64,000 nt of DNA from Mesorhizobium sp. (lineage in GTDB: Bacteria; Pseudomonadota; Alphaproteobacteria; Rhizobiales; Rhizobiaceae). Made by a program: the position numbers and the translations under genes. The notes beneath the pieces are model-generated. The model saw only the letters and a program-made list of their open reading frames with translations, did no database searches and was not told the DNA's origin. Where the stretch lies: NCBI RefSeq assembly GCF_016793485.1, contig NZ_JAEULZ010000008.1, forward strand, positions 1-64,000, in the 5' to 3' direction. Shown here piece after piece: positions 57,222 through 64,000 of the stretch; within the stretch, counting starts at the first letter, position 1, and each line of letters begins with the position of its first letter.

Positions 57222-58258
57222 TGGACCAACCACAGTCTGTCATAGACCCTGGCAATTGCCTCTGCCTCGCGCGCGAGCGGGAAATTTTTCCGCACGTGGG
57301 CAAGCGCATTCAAACCGTGCGCTTCTGCAAGCTTCGGATCGGCGAGATAGGGCTGGATCACAGCCGTCAGACGCGCGCCATCGCCCGCCGGAACCACTGC
57401 GCCGGTCTCGCCGGGCACGATCATCTCGGCATAGGCGCCGGCGTCACTGGCGACGACTGCCGTCCGTGAAGCCATTGCCTCCAGCGGCGTCAGGCCGAAA
57501 CCTTCGTTGCGCGACGGCGCAACATACAGCGACACCCTGCGGAACCAGACCTTCACGTCGGGAACTTCACCAAGAAAAAGTATCCGGTCGGAGAGACCCG
57601 CAGCCTCCACCCTTTCCTTGAGTGTTTTGGCGAAAGGCAGGTTTTCGGCGGTGACGCGTCCGGTGATGACGGCGGTCCACTCGGGATAGCCCGGCAGCAA
57701 CTCGATCATGGCATCGACGAACAGGTCGGTGCCTTTCTGCTCGCGGATGCGTCCGAAACAACCGATCGCAAAACGCCCCGGCAGGCCGGAAGCGGTGAAA
57801 TCATCCTCGGCGGAGGCCGGCGGATGGAAGACATCGAGATCGACGCCGTGCATCACCACCTGGTGCGGCACCTCTAGGTAGGATCCCGATCGCGCGCTGG
57901 TGGCGATCACGGCCTCCATGCGGCGGATCAGCCATTTCGTGAAGGGCTTGTGCTTACGCTGGGCGGCCGAAGTGAACAGCAAGTGCAATGGTGCACGGAG
58001 GATGGAGCGCAGGAACAATCCCGCCACCATCTCCGTGTTGCGCCGCGCGTGCCATATGCGTTTGCGGCCGGACGCCGGCTTGCGAAGCAAGCCAGGCACC
58101 TGCCACCAGCGCATTTTCGGCAACCCGTCGGGCAGGCCGGGACCAAGCGTCGCGATGCCAATGGTCCTCGCCTGGACCGGGACAAGCTGGATAATTGTGC
58201 TTGTCACACCCGAAAGCCTGAACTTCAGATTCGGCGCGACCACCTCGATGCGAGACAT
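57218..58258 (-). CDS. lpcC: LPS core mannosyltransferase (LpcC/LpsB)
   Basis: Adds mannose to Kdo in the inner core of rhizobial LPS. A 346-residue GT4 enzyme; start MSRIEVVAPNLKFRLSGVTS. Diagnostic parts: LSGVTSTIIQLVPVQARTIG, WHARRNTEMVAGLFLRSILR, LFTSAAQRKHKPFTKWLIRR, HQVVMHGVDLDVFHPPASAE, GRIREQKGTDLFVDAMIELL, and YVAPSRNEGFGLTPLEAMAS with the EX7E motif. Similarity to Rhizobium LpcC and Sinorhizobium LpsB is recalled, and the location beside greA matches. Followed by an overlapping glycosyltransferase. Confidence 0.93.
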   Translation of the reverse strand: MSRIEVVAPNLKFRLSGVTSTIIQLVPVQARTIGIATLGPGLPDGLPKMRWWQVPGLLRKPASGRKRIWHARRNTEMVAGLFLRSILRAPLHLLFTSAAQRKHKPFTKWLIRRMEAVIATSARSGSYLEVPHQVVMHGVDLDVFHPPASAEDDFTASGLPGRFAIGCFGRIREQKGTDLFVDAMIELLPGYPEWTAVITGRVTAENLPFAKTLKERVEAAGLSDRILFLGEVPDVKVWFRRVSLYVAPSRNEGFGLTPLEAMASRTAVVASDAGAYAEMIVPGETGAVVPAGDGARLTAVIQPYLADPKLAEAHGLNALAHVRKNFPLAREAEAIARVYDRLWLVQ

Positions 58259-58336
58259 ATCCAGCCCCCTGGATTGCTTGTCACCTACCACAAAGCGGTC
58301 CGCAAACGAGGCCAAACGCTTCCCCGGCGTTTCGGA

Positions 58337-58810
58337 TCATATGTAGCGAACCTTAACGACCTCGTAGCCGCGCGCCCCGCCTGGCGCGTTGACCTCGATC
58401 GCATCGCCGACTTCCTTGCCGATCAGCGCGCGCGCAATGGGCGAGGAGATCGAAATGCGACCGGACTTCACGTCTGCCTCCTGATCGCCCACGATCTGGT
58501 AGGTCTTTTCTTCCTCGGTATCCTCGTCCACGAGGACCACCGTAGCGCCGAACTTGACCTTGTCGCCGGACAGCTTCGAAACATCGATGACCTCCGCACG
58601 CGCGATAAAGTCCTCAAGTTCGTTGACGCGGCCTTCGTTCAAGCTCTGCTGCTCCTTTGCGGCGTGATATTCAGCGTTTTCGGAAAGGTCGCCGTGCGCG
58701 CGCGCCTCCGAGATCGCCTCGATGATCCGCGGCCGTTCCTCCTGTTGACGCCAGCGCAGTTCCTCCTTGAGCGTATCGAAGCCCTTCGCCGTCATCGGAA
58801 CCTTGTTCAT
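58337..58810 (-). CDS. greA: Transcription elongation factor GreA
   Basis: Rescues backtracked RNA polymerase by stimulating cleavage of the transcript end. 157 residues: [20 protein letters not shown] at the start, the acidic coiled-coil tip [20 protein letters not shown], and the FKBP-like C-domain [20 protein letters not shown]. The frame extends upstream of MNKV without similarity. It lies 78 bases upstream of lpcC on the same strand. The 289-bp gap to the divergent sugar dehydrogenase holds no gene. Confidence 0.97.
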   Translation of the reverse strand: MNKVPMTAKGFDTLKEELRWRQQEERPRIIEAISEARAHGDLSENAEYHAAKEQQSLNEGRVNELEDFIARAEVIDVSKLSGDKVKFGATVVLVDEDTEEEKTYQIVGDQEADVKSGRISISSPIARALIGKEVGDAIEVNAPGGARGYEVVKVRYI

Positions 58811-59099
58811 TTCTCTCGACCTTTCGTTCCGCCTGCCCCGTTGTGGGTTTGTTGGAAGGGCAGGCGAGGCAAAAAATAAAAGCGGCCCGGCAGCTTTGAC
58901 TGACGGAACCACTTCGCCTCAACCGCCTGAATATAACAATTCCGGGCAATTTTCACGAGAAAAAGCGCATTTCCCTTATTTCGCACACCGATTTCCGATA
59001 GTTTCCGGCATGCGTCGCTCAACCGATCGTGAAACGGTTTGAACGACTTCCCTGCTGCGTTGTGGTTGCGCGCAACCGCAGGAAGCCTAAGTCAGTGCC

Positions 59100-60221
59100 A
59101 TGAAGACAGCAGCATTCCTCGTCACCTTCGCACTTGCCCAGCCCGCCCTCGCGCAGACTTTCCAGACCGATACCGTGCCGATCGAGGCCGAGGTGATCGC
59201 CAACGGATTGCGCAACCCCTGGGGCATGGATTTCCTGCCCGACGGCAGCGCCATAATCACTGAGCGGACCGGACAAATCCGCATCCTGTCGCCGGGAGGC
59301 GATCTCTCGCAACCGGTTGCGGGCGTTCCCGATGTTGTCGCGCGCGGCCAGGGCGGCCTCCTGGACATCGTCGCGTCGCCCGACTTCGCAAGCTCCAACC
59401 TCGTCTTCTTCAGTTTCTCCGAACCCGGTTCGGGCGGTGCGGGCACCGCCGTCGCGCGCGCAACGCTCGTGCGCGACGGCGACCAGTCCCGACTTCAAGA
59501 TGTCGAGGTCATTTTTTCCATGGCCAGGAAAACAGGCGAAACCCGTCATTTCGGATCAAGGCTGGTTGTCGCGCCGGATGGAACACTGTTCATCACCACC
59601 GGCGACCGCGGTGAGCGTGACCGCGCGCAGGACATGCAGGATCACGCCGGGGCCGTCATCCGCATCAACATCGACGGCTCGATTCCCGCCGATAACCCCG
59701 ACCCCAACGGCGCGGGCCAGTTGCCGGAGCTCTGGTCCAAGGGGCACCGTAACGCGCAGGGTGCTGCCTGGGATCCGGTGCTCGGCGGTCTGGTTATAGT
59801 CGAACACGGCGACAAGGGCGGCGACGAGGTCAACCACGCGCAGGCGGGCAAGAACTACGGCTGGCCGGTCATCAGCTACGGCGTCACCTACGGCGGCAAG
59901 AAGATCGGCGTCGGCACCGAGGCGGCTGGCTACGAGCAACCGCTGTTCTATTGGGACCCTTCCATCGCACCATCAGGCCTTGCAGTTTATCAGGGTGGCA
60001 TGTTCCCGGAATGGAAGGGCGACCTGCTTGTTGGTGCGCTGAAGTCGCAACTCGTCGCGCGGCTCGATCGTGACGAGAGCGGCAAAATTCTTGGCGAGGA
60101 GAGGCTGTTCACCAATGCCTTCGGCAGGATCAGGGATGTGACCGAGGCGCCTGACGGCTCGATCTGGCTGCTGACGGACGCGCGCAATGGCCAGATCATC
60201 CGCCTCAGCCGCGCCGACTGA
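59100..60221 (+). CDS. PQQ-dependent soluble aldose sugar dehydrogenase (YliI/Asd-like)
   Basis: A 373-residue periplasmic beta-propeller enzyme with signal peptide MKTAAFLVTFALAQPALAQ. GLRNPWGMDFLPDGSAIITE, RGQGGLLDIVASPDFASSNL, ITTGDRGERDRAQDMQDHAG, WSKGHRNAQGAAWDP and IVEHGDKGGDEVNHAQAGKN-YGWP are the conserved blades of the glucose/sorbosone dehydrogenase family. Members oxidise aldoses to lactones with PQQ; no PQQ-synthesis gene is in the window. Confidence 0.93.
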   Translation: MKTAAFLVTFALAQPALAQTFQTDTVPIEAEVIANGLRNPWGMDFLPDGSAIITERTGQIRILSPGGDLSQPVAGVPDVVARGQGGLLDIVASPDFASSNLVFFSFSEPGSGGAGTAVARATLVRDGDQSRLQDVEVIFSMARKTGETRHFGSRLVVAPDGTLFITTGDRGERDRAQDMQDHAGAVIRINIDGSIPADNPDPNGAGQLPELWSKGHRNAQGAAWDPVLGGLVIVEHGDKGGDEVNHAQAGKNYGWPVISYGVTYGGKKIGVGTEAAGYEQPLFYWDPSIAPSGLAVYQGGMFPEWKGDLLVGALKSQLVARLDRDESGKILGEERLFTNAFGRIRDVTEAPDGSIWLLTDARNGQIIRLSRAD

Positions 60222-60307
60222 CCCAGCCCATGCAAGGGAACCTTTGGGGCTCCGACACATTCTCCCTCCAGTCCCCTTTTGGGTGATGTCGGGCTCCCCG
60301 CCCGCAC

Positions 60308-60339
60308 AAAGCCCGCTGCGCCCCCGAGCAGCGGGCTTT
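60308..60339. terminator. 12-bp hairpin between the sugar dehydrogenase and csbD genes
   Basis: AAAGCCCGCTGC and GCAGCGGGCTTT form a perfect 12-bp stem with an 8-base loop, 22 bases before the csbD ATG. The T-run is only three. It could end the sugar dehydrogenase transcript in either direction or sit in the csbD leader just ahead of the AAGGAG site. Confidence 0.65.
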
Positions 60340-60361
60340 CAAATCAGGAAGGAGAACAGCG

Positions 60362-60562
60362 ATGGATTGGAACCGCGTCGAAGGAAACTGGAAACAGTTC
60401 AAGGGCAAGGTCAAGGAACAGTGGGGCAAGCTCACTGATGACGACCTTGACCAGATCGCCGGCAAGCGCGATCAACTCGAAGGCAAGATCCAGGAACGCT
60501 ACGGCATCGAGAAGGACCGCGTACGCCGCGATGTCGACGATTGGTATGGCCGCGTCCACTGA
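60362..60562 (+). CDS. CsbD-family stress protein
   Basis: A 66-residue hydrophilic helical protein: MDWNRVEGNWKQFKGKVKEQ, WGKLTDDDLDQIAGKRDQLE, GKIQERYGIEKDRVRRDVDD. AAGGAG lies 8 bases before the ATG. CsbD proteins are general-stress proteins in Bacillus and very common in rhizobia, without known molecular function. Single-gene unit with its own terminator. Confidence 0.96.
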   Translation: MDWNRVEGNWKQFKGKVKEQWGKLTDDDLDQIAGKRDQLEGKIQERYGIEKDRVRRDVDDWYGRVH

Positions 60563-60582
60563 TCCGCGCCGTATGTGAATTT

Positions 60583-60609
60583 AAGGGGCTGCTTCGGCAG
60601 CCCCCTTTT
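60583..60609 (+). terminator. Intrinsic terminator of csbD
   Basis: GGGGCTGC/GCAGCCCC 8-bp perfect stem closed by a TTCG tetraloop, followed by CTTTTATTT, 21 bases past the stop. Confidence 0.95.
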
Positions 60610-60634
60610 ATTTGAGCGACTACCCCCCGACAGG

Positions 60635-61183
60635 TCAGCCCTTCACGTGGGCGTCGATCTGATCGGAAAGCAGGACATATTCGCGACAGCCCTTGCCGCA
60701 GCGCTTCTCGATTTCGGCAAGCTGTCCACGCGCCGCTTTGACGTCGCCCTGCTGCAGATAGGCCTCGCCGAGATATTCTCGAACCAGCGTATAGTCCGGG
60801 TTCTGCCGCAGCGCTTCCTGGTAGTAGCCGAGCGCGACGACCACGCGGCCCGCCTTGCGGTGAGAATAGCCGGGATAGTTGAGGATTCGAGGATCGGTCT
60901 TGTCTGCAGCAAGACTGAGGATCGTGATGGCCTCGGCATAGCGACCGGCTTCGGCAAGCCCTCGCCCGTATTCGTACAGGCTGTCGTCGTCGACAGCGCC
61001 GCGTTGGGCGTCTTTGCAGCTGTTGCTCTTCTTGTCGTAGACTTTTCCTTTGGGGCAAGAAGTGTTGCTGGCTCCGTCGCTCCCGCCACCGCCTCCGCCA
61101 TCGCCAGCGGCGAGCGCAGGCACCGCGAGAAAGGGCACGACCAGAACCGCGGATGTTATCAGTGTCTTGATACGACCACGCAT
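60635..61183 (-). CDS. Exported TPR protein
   Basis: A 182-residue periplasmic protein. Signal peptide MRGRIKTLITSAVLVVPFLA cleaved near ALAAG, then a glycine run, a Cys pair (TSCPKGKVYDKKSNSCKD), and two to three TPR units: EYGRGLAEAGRYAEAITILS, LNYPGYSHRKAGRVVVALGY, LVREYLGEAYLQQGDVKAAR. A second Cys pair (RCGKGCREY) ends it. Probably a protein-interaction module; partner unknown. Confidence 0.88.
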   Translation of the reverse strand: MRGRIKTLITSAVLVVPFLAVPALAAGDGGGGGGSDGASNTSCPKGKVYDKKSNSCKDAQRGAVDDDSLYEYGRGLAEAGRYAEAITILSLAADKTDPRILNYPGYSHRKAGRVVVALGYYQEALRQNPDYTLVREYLGEAYLQQGDVKAARGQLAEIEKRCGKGCREYVLLSDQIDAHVKG

Positions 61184-61250
61184 GAGAAGCCTCCTGAAAG
61201 CCCGCCTGACCCTACGTTAGCACATATCGAGCGAAACTTCATTCCGCTTT

Positions 61251-62186
61251 TCAGGCGGACTTCACCGCACCGGCTCTGCGGGAGAACATCGACCAGGAAT
61301 AGATTGCGAGCGCGATCCAGATTAGCACGAAGGAGGCCATCTTCCAGGCGCTGAACGGCTCGTGGAAAACGAACACCGCGATCAGGAAGACCATGGTAGG
61401 CGCGCTGTATTGCATCAAGCCGATGGTCGTGATGCGCAGAAGCTTGGCGCCGAAGCCGTAGAGCATGAGCGGCACGGCAGTCGCTGGCCCGCACAGGATG
61501 AGCAGCAGCATATTCTCGGGCTCGGATAGCGTAAAATGCCCCTCACCGCGCATGGCGAGCCAAAGCACGTAGGCTAGTGAAGGGACGCTGAGAAGCAATA
61601 TCTCGAGGAAAAAGCCCTGGCTCGGCCCGATCGGGAGGGTCTTGCGCAGGAAACCATAGACGGCGAAAGTTGAGGCCAGCGCCAGTGAAATCCAAGGCAG
61701 CCCCCCTGCCTCCACCGTTAGGATCAGCACCGCGACTGTCGCGAGGCCGATTGCTACAATCTGCGGACGACTAAGCTTCTCCTTCAGGAATATCGCACCC
61801 AGCGCCACCGACATCAGCGGGTTGATGTAGTAGCCGAGCGCGCCTTCCACCGTGCGGTCGGCCGCGATTGCCCAGACATAGATGCCCCAGTTGACCGATA
61901 TCAGCGAAGCGGTGAGCGCGGCCATGCCGAGAGTGCGCGGTGAGCGCAGCGCCGCCTTGATATCAGCGGTGCGACCGAGAGCCAGCAGCACGGCGCCGGC
62001 GATCGGTATTGACCAGATGATGCGGTGCGCGACCACCTCGACGGCGGGAATATGGCCGACCATCTTGAGGAAGATCGGCAGGAAGCCCCAGAGGCCGAAT
62101 GCGCTCAGCGCGAAGAGGAATCCGCGCGTCGCCTCCCGGTCGGCTTCCGCCGGTGTCCGGTTCGTAGGGGCTGCATCGGCGCTCAT
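61251..62186 (-). CDS. rarD: EamA-family transporter RarD
   Basis: A 311-residue membrane protein with ten helices in two EamA repeats. Start MSADAAPTNRTPAEADREAT; the frame extends 19 codons further up. GFLFALSAFGLWGFLPIFLK, HRIIWSIPIAGAVLLALGRT, NWGIYVWAIAADRTVEGALG and YYINPLMSVALGAIFLKEKL are strongly RarD-like. Linked in the literature to chloramphenicol tolerance, but the substrate is not firmly known. Confidence 0.92.
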   Translation of the reverse strand: MSADAAPTNRTPAEADREATRGFLFALSAFGLWGFLPIFLKMVGHIPAVEVVAHRIIWSIPIAGAVLLALGRTADIKAALRSPRTLGMAALTASLISVNWGIYVWAIAADRTVEGALGYYINPLMSVALGAIFLKEKLSRPQIVAIGLATVAVLILTVEAGGLPWISLALASTFAVYGFLRKTLPIGPSQGFFLEILLLSVPSLAYVLWLAMRGEGHFTLSEPENMLLLILCGPATAVPLMLYGFGAKLLRITTIGLMQYSAPTMVFLIAVFVFHEPFSAWKMASFVLIWIALAIYSWSMFSRRAGAVKSA

Positions 62187-62287
62187 CGCGCCGATATGGT
62201 GCGGCCTGCAGGCGATGACCATCGAAAACTTCTGATGGATCAATCGCTTCCCGCTGATGGATCACAAGGCGATTCAGCGGCCTGACG

Positions 62288-63904
62288 CTACTCCGCCGCC
62301 ACCAGCCCGGCCATCTCGCGGTTCTTCATCAGCTTGTAGACGATGGAATCCATCAGCGCCTGGAACGAGGCGTCGATGATGTTCTCCGACACGCCGACCG
62401 TCCACCAGCGCGAACCGGTTCCGTCACGCGATTCGATAAGCACGCGGGTGATCGCCTCGGTGCCGCCATTGAGGATACGCACCTTGAAGTCTGCCAGTTC
62501 GAGGTCTTCGATCTCGTTCTGATACTTGCCGAGGTCCTTGCGCAGCGCCACGTCGAGCGCGTTGACGGGGCCATGGCCTTCGGCGACCGACATGCGTTCA
62601 TCGCCGTCGATCTCAACCTTCACGATGGCCTCCGACACCGTCTTGACGTTGCCCAGCGCGTCGAAGCGGCGCTCGACCATGCAGCGGAACGAGGTGACGT
62701 TGAAGAATTCCGGCACGGTATGCAGCGTCCGGCGCGCCAGAAGCTCGAAGCTCGCATCCGCGCCCTCGTAGGCATAGCCTTGAGCCTCGCGCTCCTTGAC
62801 GATCGCGATCAGCGTATCGAGCCGCACGTCGTCCTTGGGCACGTCGATGCCGCGCCGCTTCAGTTCGGTGATGAAATTGGCCTTGCCGCCCTGGTCCGAG
62901 ACCATGACGCGGCGACGGTTGCCGACCGATTCCGGCGGCACGTGCTCGTAGGTCTTCGGCTCCTTGACGATCGCCGAGGCGTGGATGCCCGCCTTGGTCG
63001 CGAAGGCCGACTGGCCGACATAGGGCGCCTGCGGCTCCGGCGCGCGGTTCAGCAACTCGTCGAAATTGCGCGACAGGCGCGAAATGCCTGATAGCGCCTC
63101 CTCCGATATGCCGGTTACGAAGCGTTCGGCGAAAGCCGGTTTCAGCACCAGCGTCGGGATGATCGAGATCAGGTTGGCGTTGCCGCAGCGCTCGCCGATG
63201 CCGTTCAGCGTGCCCTGCACCTGCCGCACCCCGGCGTCCACGGCCGCCAGAGAATTGGCCACCGCCTGCCCCGTGTCGTCATGGGCGTGGATGCCGAGGT
63301 TTTCGCCGGGTATGCCCGCCGCGATCGCAGCACCGACGATGGCGCGCACTTCGGACGGCTGCGTGCCGCCATTGGTGTCGCACAGCACCACCCAACGCGC
63401 GCCGGCGTCATATGCGGTCTTCGCACAGGCCAGCGCATAGGCGGGGTTCGCCTTGTAGCCATCGAAGAAGTGTTCGCAATCGACCATCGCTTCCTTGCCG
63501 GCTGCGGTCGCGGCTTCGACCGAAGCGCGGATGGCGTCGAGGTTTTCCTCGTTGGTGCAGCCAAGCGCCACGCGCACGTGGTAGTCCCAGCTTTTCGCCA
63601 CGAAGCAGATCGCATCGGACTTCGCCTGCACAAGCGCTGCCAACCCCGGATCGTTGGAGGCCGAAACGCCGACGCGCTTGGTCATGCCGAAGGCGACGAA
63701 CTTCGCGGCCTGCGTGCGCTTCTGCTGGAAAAACGCCGTATCGGTCGGGTTCGCGCCGGGATAGCCGCCCTCGACATAGTCGATACCGAACTCGTCCAGC
63801 ATCTTCGCGATGGCGATCTTGTCCTCGACGGAAAAGTCGATGCCCGGCGTCTGCTGGCCGTCGCGCAAGGTGGTGTCGAAGAGGTAGAGGCGCTGTCTGG
63901 TCAT
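62288..63904 (-). CDS. cimA: Citramalate synthase
   Basis: Condenses pyruvate with acetyl-CoA to (R)-citramalate for isoleucine synthesis. 538 residues from [20 protein letters not shown] (frame open 22 codons further up). The DRE-TIM barrel shows [20 protein letters not shown], the metal ligands HAHDDTG and [12 protein letters not shown], and the C-terminal LeuA-type allosteric domain ([34 protein letters not shown]). The N-terminal FDTTLRDG form and the length distinguish the CimA type from LeuA, but an assay would settle substrate. Confidence 0.92.
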   Translation of the reverse strand: MTRQRLYLFDTTLRDGQQTPGIDFSVEDKIAIAKMLDEFGIDYVEGGYPGANPTDTAFFQQKRTQAAKFVAFGMTKRVGVSASNDPGLAALVQAKSDAICFVAKSWDYHVRVALGCTNEENLDAIRASVEAATAAGKEAMVDCEHFFDGYKANPAYALACAKTAYDAGARWVVLCDTNGGTQPSEVRAIVGAAIAAGIPGENLGIHAHDDTGQAVANSLAAVDAGVRQVQGTLNGIGERCGNANLISIIPTLVLKPAFAERFVTGISEEALSGISRLSRNFDELLNRAPEPQAPYVGQSAFATKAGIHASAIVKEPKTYEHVPPESVGNRRRVMVSDQGGKANFITELKRRGIDVPKDDVRLDTLIAIVKEREAQGYAYEGADASFELLARRTLHTVPEFFNVTSFRCMVERRFDALGNVKTVSEAIVKVEIDGDERMSVAEGHGPVNALDVALRKDLGKYQNEIEDLELADFKVRILNGGTEAITRVLIESRDGTGSRWWTVGVSENIIDASFQALMDSIVYKLMKNREMAGLVAAE

Positions 63905-63939
63905 TGGGAACACAGAAGCGCAGTTGCTCTCTCGCGCCC

Positions 63940-63990
63940 CCCTCTGGCCTGCCGGCCATCTCCCCCACACGGGGGGAGATCAGACGGCCG
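63940..63990. repeat. RIME-like palindrome upstream of cimA
   Basis: ATCTCCCCC/GGGGGAGAT 9-bp stem (63958-63980) with a five-base loop, flanked by GGCC-rich complementary segments, close to the right edge of the window. It shares the CTCCCC/GGGGAG core with the other palindromic repeats here; the element may continue outside. Confidence 0.6.
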
Positions 63991-64000
63991 AAAAACTTTC

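Overview
The window is chromosomal DNA of a GC-rich alphaproteobacterium of the Rhizobiales, most like Mesorhizobium or another Phyllobacteriaceae. The reasons are the rpoD-dnaG pair, the separated carA and carB, the lpcC/lpsB-greA and trxB-lsrB neighbourhoods known from rhizobia, the rhizobial-type proteins throughout, and palindromic intergenic repeats resembling RIME elements. The assignment comes from reading proteins and gene order, not from a database search.

Left part (1-17.5 kb): the 5' part of rpoD and complete dnaG read leftward. Divergent from dnaG is a metal-type module: an XRE regulator with a histidine-rich tail, an unusual P1B-type ATPase, and an RcnB-like periplasmic protein. 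Next come a Na/Pi cotransporter-like protein, an MFS efflux protein, an aldo/keto reductase, and a Gdx/SugE guanidinium exporter preceded by a clear guanidine-II (mini-ykkC) riboswitch. Then follow a YqeY protein, an SDR, a small membrane protein, carA, an SH3 protein, a zinc peptidase and a DHFR-like reductase.

Accessory stretch between carA and carB (17.7-28.9 kb): a rightward run of an exported V8-like serine protease, a 1305-residue exported caspase-TPR protein and two alpha/beta hydrolases, then a single-chain restriction-modification protein (nuclease motif, N6-adenine methylase, recognition region) with a small partner gene.

Island after carB (33.5-36.8 kb): an AT-rich two-gene cassette encodes a HARE-HTH protein with a Nudix-like but catalytically degraded C-terminus, and a large protein ending in a nucleoside phosphorylase/nucleosidase domain. 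Just before it lies a decayed copy of the carB 3' end. I read the cassette as a probable nucleotide-targeting defence system; this is the best candidate for something undescribed. To its right a RIME-like element abuts an ABC transporter gene that ends where its ATPase domain would start.

Right part (38.7-64 kb): two cold-shock genes, a lytic transglycosylase, ogt, a 3-hydroxyisobutyrate dehydrogenase-type enzyme, a GST, a tandem of one intact and one degenerate EAL protein, aspartate aminotransferase, glycosyltransferases, an EF-G paralogue with altered GTPase motifs, a redox group (msrP, lsrB, trxB), an LPS-core group (GT2, lrp, GT2, GT, lpcC) ending at greA, a sugar dehydrogenase, csbD, a TPR protein, rarD and cimA. 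No tRNA, rRNA, CRISPR array, integrase or transposase was found.
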